This document shows positions 1 to 7,622 of a DNA stretch of 29,252 nucleotides, one piece after another. The notes beneath the pieces were generated by a model that did no database searches, was not told the origin of the DNA, and worked only from the letters and a program-made list of their open reading frames with translations. How positions within the stretch are numbered: the first letter of the stretch is position 1; every line of letters begins with the position of its first letter. Made by a program: the position numbers and the translations under genes. The stretch comes from a virus: positions 1 through 29,252 of the IMG/VR virus record IMGVR_UViG_3300028025_002025, one strand, 5' to 3'.

Positions 1-2
1 GA

Positions 3-578
3 GAAAAGTGGGGCATCGATGCGGGGCAGTTGTCTCGAATGGTAAAGCGGGGTATGCCCCTCACTTCCGAGTCAGACGCTCAAAGATGGAGGCTCGCAAA
101 TCAGAAGCGAGTGAGCAAATCACAGATAGCCCGGACACCATCCCAGACCTCATCCGAGCCATTAAAAGACTCGGATGCCGAGTCATACAAATCGAAAACC
201 TCGCTTGGCAGATTGAATCGAGCGAAGCAAGCCGAGGTAGTTGCTTACTCATTGGTAGCTACGGCGGCAAACAATCAAAACCCAGTCGCTATGCGGGCGG
301 CGGTGCAGGGATGGGGCGAAGCAAAAAAGCGAGTCGCAGAGGCAGAAATGGAACACGCCCGATTCGAGGAAGTAACCAGAGTGCTAGTGAGAATGGACGA
401 GGTGCGAGAGGTGTTCGGCAAATGGCTAGGAGCAATTAGAAATCTAATGGATGCTATGCCTTCGAGCTTGGCCGCACGAGCAAACCCTAGCGACCCAGAG
501 TGTGCCAAGAGGGCAATCCAAGAGGGCATCGATCAAATCTTTGTGACCATTCAGAAAGCAGAAGGAGCATTCAAGTGA
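3..578 (+). CDS. Terminase small subunit (5' end outside window)
   Basis: This is probably the DNA-recognition subunit of the packaging motor. The frame is open from base 3, so the true start lies upstream. The first visible residues (KWGIDAGQLSRMVKRGMPL, then ESDAQRWRLAN) look like the helix-turn-helix of Nu1-like small terminases, where a short segment ends in a W-R pair. The middle is charged and helical (roughly residues 85-125, rich in A, E and R), as expected for an oligomerisation region. The gene lies about 2 kb upstream of the large terminase, separated by modification-like genes, which is an unusual gap. The TTG at 30 or ATG at 39 could be internal starts, but the HTH begins before them, so a partial gene is preferred. 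The assignment rests on motif resemblance and position. Confidence 0.62.
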   Translation, partial: EKWGIDAGQLSRMVKRGMPLTSESDAQRWRLANQKRVSKSQIARTPSQTSSEPLKDSDAESYKSKTSLGRLNRAKQAEVVAYSLVATAANNQNPVAMRAAVQGWGEAKKRVAEAEMEHARFEEVTRVLVRMDEVREVFGKWLGAIRNLMDAMPSSLAARANPSDPECAKRAIQEGIDQIFVTIQKAEGAFK

Positions 579-1207
579 TCATTATGCCCACAAACAATAC
601 TGGGTTTATGATAGGATATTTAGCTGGAAAGTTTATAGGTTCAATAGGTCTTTTAATATCTCCAAACGGATGGCGATATATACCAGAGGTGATTCCATAT
701 GCCCTAGACAATGGGGCTTATTACGCATTCACAAACAAAACAGAATGGGACGAGGCGGCCTTTTATGAAATGCTGGGCAAAGTTGAGTTATCAAGAAAAC
801 CATTGTGGGTTGCTTGCCCGGACAAGGTTTTGGACAAGGACGAAACGATTGCAAAATGGAGCATATATTCACCTAAAATTAAAGCATTAGGATTTAGGCC
901 AGCCTTTGTCGTACAAGACGGAATGACTCAAGACGATGTTCCTAGTGATGCCGAGGTTATATTTGTGGGAGGCTCGTTTGAATGGAAGTGGAAGATGTTG
1001 CCAGAATTTTGCAGAATGGGGAGGAGAGTTCATTGTGGCAGGGTGAATTCATATGAAGGCTTATGGATTTGTGACGAGAACGGAGTTGAGAGTTGCGATG
1101 GAACTGGATGGGTGAGGGGCGGAATGAAAAGATTGCAACCCCTAATCAATTACCTAGAAGAAAAATATGGAGAAGGGAGAAATCAAAGATGTTTGCTAAA
1201 GACCTAA
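575..1207 (+). CDS. DpdA/TGT-like transglycosylase (putative 7-deazaguanine DNA modification)
   Basis: A 210-residue protein that looks like a compact tRNA-guanine-transglycosylase-type barrel of the DpdA group, which exchanges guanine in DNA for a 7-deazaguanine base. Visible marks are ALDNGAYYAF (Asp45), VACPD (79-83), FVVQDG (111-116), VGGSFEW (131-137), GRVNS (155-159) and SCDGTGW (173-179, Asp175). These follow the order of the conserved Asp, VQ-G, GG and late Asp elements of TGT-like enzymes. The GTG start at 575 has GGAG seven bases upstream and overlaps the preceding stop; ATG 584 is the alternative. The next gene is QueD, from the 7-deazaguanine precursor pathway, which strongly supports this reading. 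The family is recognised by motif pattern, not by alignment. Another TGT-like activity is possible. Confidence 0.6.
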   Translation: MIIMPTNNTGFMIGYLAGKFIGSIGLLISPNGWRYIPEVIPYALDNGAYYAFTNKTEWDEAAFYEMLGKVELSRKPLWVACPDKVLDKDETIAKWSIYSPKIKALGFRPAFVVQDGMTQDDVPSDAEVIFVGGSFEWKWKMLPEFCRMGRRVHCGRVNSYEGLWICDENGVESCDGTGWVRGGMKRLQPLINYLEEKYGEGRNQRCLLKT

Positions 1208-1626
1208 ACAAAACAAAACTAGGTGGAGTTAAATATACTGTTATACAGTCTTTTAAATTTGATGCTTCACACAATTTAAGAAAGGAAGATTTTTCATATT
1301 TGCATCACAATTCATTGGTTGGTCTTATGAAATGTTTCCGTAATCACGGCCACACCTACTCGCTCGATGTCGAGTGGGAGGGTTTCCCAACCGACCAAGA
1401 GCCTATGATTTATCCATTTGGAGAACTCAAGGACTATACCCAAACCCTTGTTCGGTGTTGCGACCACAGCAATCTAAACGAGGTATTCGATTTCCCTACT
1501 ACATTAGAAAATGTTGGGAACTGGTTTTTTAAGAGACTAAAAGCATTTGAATGCGAAAAGCTAAAATTGAGGGCGATTGTTTTGCGTGAGGGGTCAAACA
1601 ATAGGATACGAGTAGAAAATATATGA
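1189..1626 (+). CDS. queD: 6-carboxy-5,6,7,8-tetrahydropterin synthase (QueD/PTPS family)
   Basis: A 145-residue enzyme of the 6-pyruvoyl-tetrahydropterin synthase fold. QueD converts 7,8-dihydroneopterin triphosphate to 6-carboxytetrahydropterin, an early step toward preQ0. All expected residues are visible: zinc ligands His28 (FDASHNL) and His53/His55 (NHGHTY), the catalytic Cys49 (KCFRNHGH), the Asp92-His93 pair in CDHSNLNEV, PTTLEN (103-108) and Glu134 (REG). The enzyme therefore looks intact. ATG 1189 follows an AAGGGAG sequence and overlaps the end of the DpdA-like gene by 19 bases, suggesting coupled translation. FolE, QueE and QueC are not in this window, so those steps must come from the host or from genes upstream. 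Family is secure; QueD versus another PTPS subtype is inferred from context. Confidence 0.85.
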   Translation: MFAKDLNKTKLGGVKYTVIQSFKFDASHNLRKEDFSYLHHNSLVGLMKCFRNHGHTYSLDVEWEGFPTDQEPMIYPFGELKDYTQTLVRCCDHSNLNEVFDFPTTLENVGNWFFKRLKAFECEKLKLRAIVLREGSNNRIRVENI

Positions 1627-2060
1627 AACCAAGAATCTATTTATCTGGGGCGATCTATGGAACAACCGACCAAGAACAAGAATGGAGAAATATAGCGACT
1701 ATCGAACTTCAAGACTTATATGAAATACTTAATCCGCTAGATAGAGACTTTCGGGGAACAAGATTTGATGTGGCAAATAGCACAAAAATAGTAAAGGAAG
1801 ATATGGCCGAAGTCGATCATTCAAATGTAGTGCTTGTGAATGCGGAGAAGCCCGGATGGGGAACGGCTATGGAGGTCTTTTACGCACATATGAAGGGCAA
1901 GCCAGTTTTATTTTTTACATCGAATGACAATCCCTCCCCTTGGCTTCTCGCTAGGGCAAGGAGACTATCTAGTCTTGAGGAGGCAATATCAGAACTAAAG
2001 AAATTCCAAAAAACAATTATTGAGTGCATCGGAAGCAACACACCAATTAAAACACTATGA
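1623..2060 (+). CDS. Nucleoside 2-deoxyribosyltransferase-like protein
   Basis: A 145-residue protein of the nucleoside deoxyribosyltransferase fold (COG3613-like). It opens with a Rossmann-type strand (RIYLSGAIYG), has the acidic pair Asp60 and Asp65 before VVLVNAEKPGWG, and carries the likely catalytic Glu84 in GTAMEVFYAH, followed by GKPVLFF. Members swap or cleave bases on deoxyribonucleosides. Its ATG overlaps the QueD stop (ATGA), placing it in one translational unit with the DpdA-like and QueD genes. That context suggests a role in handling modified or free bases, for example salvage of displaced guanine, but this is inference. A general nucleotide-salvage role, or a hydrolase acting on nucleoside monophosphates, is equally possible. 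Confidence 0.7.
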   Translation: MKPRIYLSGAIYGTTDQEQEWRNIATIELQDLYEILNPLDRDFRGTRFDVANSTKIVKEDMAEVDHSNVVLVNAEKPGWGTAMEVFYAHMKGKPVLFFTSNDNPSPWLLARARRLSSLEEAISELKKFQKTIIECIGSNTPIKTL

Positions 2061-2131
2061 ACGAGTGCTTCATTGTTTTGCTGGTAGCAATCGCAATCCT
2101 TGGCATAGTGCTTCCATTCTTTGACCGATGA
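2057..2131 (+). CDS. 24-residue single-span membrane peptide
   Basis: A very short frame starting at an ATGA overlap with the deoxyribosyltransferase stop and ending in an ATGA overlap with the next gene. The product is almost entirely one hydrophobic segment (FIVLLVAIAILGIVLPFF between MNEC and DR), so it would insert in the membrane. No function is recognised. The start-stop overlaps on both sides argue that it is translated rather than a chance frame. Confidence 0.45.
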   Translation: MNECFIVLLVAIAILGIVLPFFDR

Positions 2132-2301
2132 AAAACATATTTAATTTTATAGATATGCTCGCTGAAAAAATAGCGTGGTTTATACATTTCACCTTTATTT
2201 GGATTATCATTTCCAGAAGTCTTGGATGGCACGATTTTCGATGGGATAATGGACTATTTTGCCTACTATATGCTTATTATTTTTTATTAAGACAAAAATG
2301 A
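2128..2301 (+). CDS. 57-residue membrane protein, unknown function
   Basis: A 57-residue product with two hydrophobic, aromatic segments: about residues 14-29 (IAWFIHFTFIWIIIS) and 42-53 (GLFCLLYAYYFL), joined by a short polar turn (RSLGWHDFRWD). It starts in an ATGA overlap with the preceding 24-residue frame and ends in an ATGA overlap with the HNH gene. Base composition is AT-rich compared with the neighbouring terminase. No family is recognised. Phages often carry such peptides as superinfection or membrane modifiers, but nothing here proves that. Confidence 0.5.
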   Translation: MKNIFNFIDMLAEKIAWFIHFTFIWIIISRSLGWHDFRWDNGLFCLLYAYYFLLRQK

Positions 2302-2603
2302 AACGCTCTCCACTTAAACGCAAAACCCCACTCAAGCGAGGCGGGAAACTACGCCGAGTATCTGCAAAGAGAAAAGGCCAGAACGAGGTGTATAAAGATG
2401 TGCGAGAGAAGTTTCTAACAAACAATCCAGTCTGCCAAGTGTGCCGTTGCAAGATGGCGAGCCAAGTTCACCATAGGCGAGGAAGGTTTGGAGATAGGCT
2501 CAATGAGGTAGAGTTTTTCTTGGCGGTGTGCTTTGAATGCCATCATCAAATCCATATGAACCCAGCTTGGGCATATGCCAAAGATTATTTGGTTAAGAGA
2601 TGA
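2298..2603 (+). CDS. HNH endonuclease-like protein
   Basis: A 101-residue protein with a basic N-terminus (KRSPLKRKTPLKRGGKLRR) and a zinc-stabilised HNH fold: C46xxC49, the HH pair at 58-59, and C78xxC81-H82 with H86. This matches small phage HNH nucleases that sit next to the terminase and nick DNA during packaging in several cos-type phages. It starts in an ATGA overlap with the upstream membrane peptide (ATG 2298) and ends in an ATGA overlap with the large terminase, so it is packaged in the same translational chain. A homing role is less likely because the gene is embedded in the operon without an intron. The exact substrate is unknown. Confidence 0.78.
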   Translation: MKRSPLKRKTPLKRGGKLRRVSAKRKGQNEVYKDVREKFLTNNPVCQVCRCKMASQVHHRRGRFGDRLNEVEFFLAVCFECHHQIHMNPAWAYAKDYLVKR

Positions 2604-4390
2604 ACCAGATTGATGAGGCCAAGAACTTTGCTCGCCTTTTGTTTGAGCCAAGGGAACAACTCTCAATCCCAGAATGGGCAGAGAAAAACCTAACACTTTC
2701 AGCTAGGGTTACGAACATACCCGGTGCGTACTCAACAACGCTCACGCCCTATGTCCGTGAACCGCTAGAGGCTTTTGGCGATGATTCGATTCGGCGGGTG
2801 GTGCTGGTATGGGGGGCACAAACAAGCAAGACCACAACGATTCTAGCTGGCCTAGCGTATCGAATAGCAGAACGACCTTGTCCCGCCTTGTGGGTTATGC
2901 CTAGCGAGCATTTGGCTAGATCATTCACAGAGACTAGGTGGCTTCCAATGATTGACGATTGCCCAGCCCTAGCGAAAGAGAAGCCAGACAACACCGACAA
3001 AATAAAAATCCTAGAGCAACACTTCAAGCGATGCTCGGTCTGGTGGGCTGGCACAAGCCCATCGGCTCTTTCCAGTCGCTCGATTGCTTTGCTTTGTATG
3101 GATGAGGTGGACAAGTTCCCAGAGCAAGCGGGGTCTGGGCGAGAAGCGAACCCAGTTCAGCTTGCAGAGGCACGAGTCAGCACCTACCCAAACCATCTCA
3201 TCATAGCAACTAGTACCCCGACAACTGCCGATTCGATTATTTGGAGTGAATGGCAAAAGGGCGATATGCGTTTCTACTTTGTTCCTTGTCCTCATTGTGG
3301 GCATAAACAGAAGCTGGTATGGGGGCAAGTGAAGTGGGACGAGGCCGCCAAGATCGAGGATGGGGTTTATGATTTTAAGCTGGTTAAATCCTCCACCTAC
3401 TACGAGTGCGAGGAGTGCAAAGAAAAGATTACAGACGGACAGAAAACCAAGATGCTTCGAGAGGGGGAGTGGAGGGCAACCAATCTAAAGGGTGAACCAG
3501 CCAGACGCTCCTATCACCTTAACGGCCTCTATGCCCCTTGGGTTAGCTTCGGAAGTTTGGCGGTGAAGTTTTTGCAAGATAAGCACAATGGAATCATCGG
3601 CCTACAAGACTTCGTGAACCGAGTTCTAGCAGAGCCTTGGATGGAACACGAAAGCGAGAAAATGGAAATTGTGGCTGGCGACTACAAGATGGGCGAGGTC
3701 AGAGTGAATGAGAAACTGATTATGGCTTGCGATATTCAAGAGGCGGGTGGCTTTCACGCTTGGTGCGTTGTTAGGGCTTGGGATATTGAGGGAAGATCAC
3801 GGCTTGTGTGGGCTGGAAGGCTTGAGACTTGGGGAGACATCCAAGCCAAGGCAGAGGAGTTTGGAGTGGAATCGAAATGCGTTTTCTGTGACAGCGGTGA
3901 TCAGACCAGATCAGTATACTACAACTGTTGCGTTAATGGTTGGATAGCGTTGGTGGGTTCAGACCGCACCAGCTTTTCCGAGATTGTGGGCGAGCAAAAG
4001 CTACAACGGCCTTTTGCAAGAATCGCAAATGGCGACCCATTTAGCGGTAAGGCGGTGCAATCGAAGGCTGGGTGGAAGTGGAAGTTCTGCCCAGTTTGGC
4101 GGTGGTCGAACCCATCCATCAAAGACATCCTCTCCAACTTAATCAAAGAACCCGGCTACATCGCATTGGACACCCCCGATGTTTGGCGAGTGCATATCGA
4201 GGCAGAGGTGAAGGTACGAGTGAAAAACCCTATGACTGGAAGAGAAAGGCTTGTGTGGAAGCAAGTCGGAAAGCATAATCACTTAATGGATTGCGAATGT
4301 ATGAACATCGTTGGGGCGGCCTTGTATGGGCGGTTGAAAGTCTCGCCCGCAAGTTTGACAGAAAGTGAGTTTGATAATGGCGAAGGGTGA
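2600..4390 (+). CDS. Terminase large subunit (GpA family)
   Basis: The ATP-driven packaging motor and nuclease, 596 residues, resembling lambda GpA. The ATPase half shows a Walker A-like WGAQTSKTT (71-79), Walker B IALLCMDEV with Asp168-Glu169, and a coupling motif ATSTPT (203-208). A zinc-binding insert follows, with CPHCGHK (C230xxC233) and a second CxxC in YYECEECKEK. The nuclease half has the acidic residues expected for an RNase-H-like fold: Asp in MACDIQEAGG near 377, Asp in VFCDSGDQ near 435 and LMDCECMN near 559. Length is close to lambda GpA (641). It overlaps the HNH gene by ATGA and the downstream joiner by 14 bases. The family call is firm. Confidence 0.95.
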   Translation: MNQIDEAKNFARLLFEPREQLSIPEWAEKNLTLSARVTNIPGAYSTTLTPYVREPLEAFGDDSIRRVVLVWGAQTSKTTTILAGLAYRIAERPCPALWVMPSEHLARSFTETRWLPMIDDCPALAKEKPDNTDKIKILEQHFKRCSVWWAGTSPSALSSRSIALLCMDEVDKFPEQAGSGREANPVQLAEARVSTYPNHLIIATSTPTTADSIIWSEWQKGDMRFYFVPCPHCGHKQKLVWGQVKWDEAAKIEDGVYDFKLVKSSTYYECEECKEKITDGQKTKMLREGEWRATNLKGEPARRSYHLNGLYAPWVSFGSLAVKFLQDKHNGIIGLQDFVNRVLAEPWMEHESEKMEIVAGDYKMGEVRVNEKLIMACDIQEAGGFHAWCVVRAWDIEGRSRLVWAGRLETWGDIQAKAEEFGVESKCVFCDSGDQTRSVYYNCCVNGWIALVGSDRTSFSEIVGEQKLQRPFARIANGDPFSGKAVQSKAGWKWKFCPVWRWSNPSIKDILSNLIKEPGYIALDTPDVWRVHIEAEVKVRVKNPMTGRERLVWKQVGKHNHLMDCECMNIVGAALYGRLKVSPASLTESEFDNGEG

Positions 4391-4610
4391 TTTCATTGGG
4401 CTACCCCTTGCTACCCTAACTTCTCTTCGTGATAAGTATGTTACTTGTTTAGAGGCGATTGCGGTGGCGGGTTCAAGCTATTCGATAGCTGGACGCTCTT
4501 TCTCAAGGGCGAATCTCGGCGAGGTGAGAGATACGATTGCGGAACTAACCCTAGCCATTGAGTCGGCCAATGGTACTCGTATCCGCACAACTTACGCAAA
4601 GTTCTCGTGA
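4377..4610 (+). CDS. gpW-like head-to-tail joining protein
   Basis: A 77-residue protein between terminase and portal, the place occupied by gpW in lambda-like phages. Features are a hydrophobic N-terminal helix (LPLATLTSLRDKYVTCLEAIA), a short beta segment (SSYSIAGRSFSRANLGEVR) and a final helix (DTIAELTLAIESA), the alpha-beta-alpha plan of gpW. GpW-type proteins seal the filled head and receive the tail. ATG 4377 overlaps the end of terminase; an upstream GTG at 4365 adds four residues. Its stop overlaps the portal GTG (GTGA). The fold is inferred from size, pattern and position. Confidence 0.7.
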   Translation: MAKGDFIGLPLATLTSLRDKYVTCLEAIAVAGSSYSIAGRSFSRANLGEVRDTIAELTLAIESANGTRIRTTYAKFS

Positions 4611-7606
4611 AAAAAGCACAGCTAAACTTAATAGATAAAGCCGTAGCTTTTCTGAACCCTCAAGGGGCAGTTAATCGAATGATTGCACGACAAAAGCTCG
4701 TCAACTTCTCCTATGATGCAGTCAAATATACAAGGGAGAGAAAAGGGCCGAGTTCGCTTTCTGGTGCGGAAGATTATCGTTCCAATTACGACCGAGTAGA
4801 GTTGATGAAAAGAGCGAGGGACTTGGCAGAGAATGTTGGCCTTGTTCGCTCCATCCTAATGAAGTTTGCCAGCCATACCGCCGCAAACATTTCCTACCAA
4901 GCCAGAACCGAGAACCCCGAAGTCAATACCGAGGTTGAGATGTATTGGGCAGAATGGTTCGATAAATGCGACCTAACCACAAGACATACTGGCTCAACGC
5001 TTATGCAGGTGGCGATGATGAGTATGTTGCGGGATGGAGATTTTTTATTTTGCCTAGTGAGAGACAAGGACGGAAACCTAAAAATTCAAGGCATTGAGGC
5101 AGATAGGTTAGGAGACCCATTCAAGGTTTATACAAGCCTAGACTTGATTGGTGGAATTCATATTGACCGAGATACTGGTGCTCCAAGTGCATACGACATC
5201 TATAACCGAAGCATTGGGGATTTCTACACCTACCAGACAACCATCCCCTCAAGCCAAGCCTTCCACTTGTTCGACCCACTCCGCATCGACCAGTACCGAG
5301 GAATATCTGCTTTCCATACCGCAATCAATGACGCAACGGACATTTACGATATTATTAACTTTGAGAAGATGGCCGCAAAGAACGCAAGCTCCCAAGCTGG
5401 AATCGTAAAGAGAAACAACAACAATGCCTCCGATCTCTCAAGTCTCACAAACGATGAAGATTTGAATGGCAACACGATCAAACTAGAAGCGATTGAGTCT
5501 GGAAAAATATCTTACCTAGAACCGGGTGAAGATATCGTGTTCCCAGATGGGCCGAGCCGACCAAGTGGAGCGTTTGCGGAGTTCCACAAGATTCTTTTAA
5601 GGAACATTTGCCTTGGCCTTGGCATCCCTTACAGCTTCGCCGTAGACCCTTCCGCTATGTCTGGCCCGACAGCCCGCCTTGAAATGCAACAAGCAGGGCG
5701 AACCTTCCGAAGATACCAGAAACTACTTGAGGACAAAGTTCTTCGACCCATCAAAAACATCGTGATTGCGGACGCAGTTGCAAGGGGATTGATTGAGGAT
5801 AATGTTGGGACAAGAACAACTAGGGGTATATTTAATTTCGGGCCAAATGTCTCCATAGATTTATCACGGGATAGTGCCTCTTCGATAGCCGAGTTTAAGA
5901 CCGGCCTACGAACCGCCGCAGATATTTATAGTGAACGCGGCCAAGATTTTGAAAGCTCGCTACGGCAAAGAGCACAAGAAGCTAGTTTCATTAAGAAGCT
6001 ATCCAAAGAATACGACATTCCAGCCGTTGCAATTTCTGATATTGTCGAGAGCTTGGTATATGCACAGCAAGCGGCAGAAAGATCGGGACAAGGACAAGCA
6101 AGCCAGACCGAGGGAGGCCAGCCAATCCAAGACATCTCGCTCAATGGTGCTCAAGTTGCTTCGCTCATCAACATCATCAATGCGGTTGCCGCTGGTGCTT
6201 TGAGCAAGGAGGGTGCAGTTTCGGTTATCACATCGGCCTTCCCAACAATTTCAAGAGATCAAGCAGTTCTAATCGTTGGCGGGATACAAGAGGGCAATAT
6301 CATCCCAACCACAAAAGAAGAACGCATCGCAAGACAGAAAGACGAAGGCGAGGATACTTCGGGAGGCTCGACCCCCCAAGAACCAACACCCGCCCCAACT
6401 GCCCCCGCTGGCACTTCTCAAAAAAAAAGTAGCTTAGAGATTCTGGAAAGCCTAGACCCCGCATCTATTAAGATGCTGATTGAGGGTATGATGGGTGGCA
6501 TTGAGTTAGGCAAATACGATGGGATTGATTTTACGCCCCCAGAGGGAGCTAGAGAGGCCGCCAAAAGAGCCTTGGATGTGCGGGAAGGCAAACCAGCCAG
6601 CCAGCGAGGGATGACCCCGGTGGGCATAGCTAGAGCTAGAGACTTACAAAATGGCGTGAAGCTATCGCCCGACACAGTAAGGCGAATGCTAAACTTCCTA
6701 ACTCGGCACGAAGTCGACAAGAAGGGAAGCACTTGGGATGAGCAAGGCAAGGGCTGGCAAGCGTGGCACGGATGGGGTGGCGATGCTGGTTATGCGTGGG
6801 CAAGGAAAGTGGTTGGACAGATGGAAGCTAGGGACAAGAAAGAACTGGCAGAACCAGCCTCTTGCCCAATCGCAACCCAAGACATCAAAACAAATCTAGC
6901 CAATAGGCAGACAGCGGTGGACGATGCGAACTACGGCCCAGCCAATCCGAATGAACCAAACGAGGACTATTGGAAGGCCAAGGCCGATGAGTTCCAAGGC
7001 GATGTAGCAACGGCAAAGAAGATGCTTTGTGGTAATTGTGCGGCCTTCGATCAGAGGAGCAAGGTTCTTGGGTGCATTAAGAAGGGAATTGGAGAGGACG
7101 CAAACGAGGTAGCCATTGGTGGCGATCTTGGTTACTGCGAGATTTTTGATTTTAAGTGTGCGGCCAAAAGGACTTGCGATGCTTGGATTGTGGGCGGGCC
7201 GATTACAGACAAGAAGCAAGAACTGGCTAGACCAGTAAGCCAAACCCCATCCCCTCCCAAGGAACGAATCAAAGGCTCAAATGAGAACCCCGAAGGCACG
7301 GCATCAACTAGAAGCAAATCTGGTGACATTGAGATTTCACCAGAGAACGAGGAGGCATTGAGGAACAAGATTGCCGAGTTCAAGGACAAGCACCCCTCAA
7401 GGAAAGCCCCTACCCTTGGAGCATTGAAGAAAGTATTTCGCAGGGGGGCGGGTGCGTTCTCTACCAGCTTTAGGCCAACGATTACCGGGGGAAAGCCCAA
7501 CTCACGCAACGCTTGGGCTATGGCAAGGGTGAACAAGTTTCTCAAGATGGCTGGTGGAGGTGAGGTCAAGAAGTCATACCGAGCGGCAGACGGCGATCTT
7601 CTTTGA
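4607..7606 (+). CDS. Portal protein (lambda gpB type) with extra C-terminal domains
   Basis: At 999 residues this is about twice the usual lambda-type portal. Residues 1-575 look like the portal: an N-terminal segment, SLSGAEDYRSN, a WAEWFDKCDLT region, IEADRLGDP, FHLFDPLRIDQYRGISAF, and LGLGIPYSFAVDPSAMSG near 336-353; a helical segment at 510-565 is also seen in other portals. A Pro/Thr linker (588-603) follows. Then come three further regions: 640-735 (AWHGWGGDAGYAWARK), a cysteine-rich domain 800-862 (CGNCAAF, GYCEIF, TCDAW), and a basic C-terminal domain 915-999 (RRGAGAFSTSFRP, SRNAWAMARVNKFLKM, ending ADGDLL). The GTG start overlaps the previous stop. Portal identity is firm; the role of the tail domains is unknown. 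Confidence 0.9.
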   Translation: MKKAQLNLIDKAVAFLNPQGAVNRMIARQKLVNFSYDAVKYTRERKGPSSLSGAEDYRSNYDRVELMKRARDLAENVGLVRSILMKFASHTAANISYQARTENPEVNTEVEMYWAEWFDKCDLTTRHTGSTLMQVAMMSMLRDGDFLFCLVRDKDGNLKIQGIEADRLGDPFKVYTSLDLIGGIHIDRDTGAPSAYDIYNRSIGDFYTYQTTIPSSQAFHLFDPLRIDQYRGISAFHTAINDATDIYDIINFEKMAAKNASSQAGIVKRNNNNASDLSSLTNDEDLNGNTIKLEAIESGKISYLEPGEDIVFPDGPSRPSGAFAEFHKILLRNICLGLGIPYSFAVDPSAMSGPTARLEMQQAGRTFRRYQKLLEDKVLRPIKNIVIADAVARGLIEDNVGTRTTRGIFNFGPNVSIDLSRDSASSIAEFKTGLRTAADIYSERGQDFESSLRQRAQEASFIKKLSKEYDIPAVAISDIVESLVYAQQAAERSGQGQASQTEGGQPIQDISLNGAQVASLINIINAVAAGALSKEGAVSVITSAFPTISRDQAVLIVGGIQEGNIIPTTKEERIARQKDEGEDTSGGSTPQEPTPAPTAPAGTSQKKSSLEILESLDPASIKMLIEGMMGGIELGKYDGIDFTPPEGAREAAKRALDVREGKPASQRGMTPVGIARARDLQNGVKLSPDTVRRMLNFLTRHEVDKKGSTWDEQGKGWQAWHGWGGDAGYAWARKVVGQMEARDKKELAEPASCPIATQDIKTNLANRQTAVDDANYGPANPNEPNEDYWKAKADEFQGDVATAKKMLCGNCAAFDQRSKVLGCIKKGIGEDANEVAIGGDLGYCEIFDFKCAAKRTCDAWIVGGPITDKKQELARPVSQTPSPPKERIKGSNENPEGTASTRSKSGDIEISPENEEALRNKIAEFKDKHPSRKAPTLGALKKVFRRGAGAFSTSFRPTITGGKPNSRNAWAMARVNKFLKMAGGGEVKKSYRAADGDLL

Positions 7607-7622
7607 CATAATCTGGGCATTT

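Noticed and set aside
8-439. Long open frame overlapping the terminase small subunit
   Set aside because: Different frame, low-complexity Arg/Ser/Gly composition, and the overlapping frame carries the HTH-like sequence and the matching charge pattern.
3011-3328. Reverse-strand open frames inside the terminase gene (also 2749-3114)
   Set aside because: Reverse-complement shadows of a well-supported gene; no recognisable domain or start context.
7132-7620. Reverse-strand open frame over the portal C-terminus
   Set aside because: Opposite to the portal extension, whose domain-like motifs read on the + strand; no start context.
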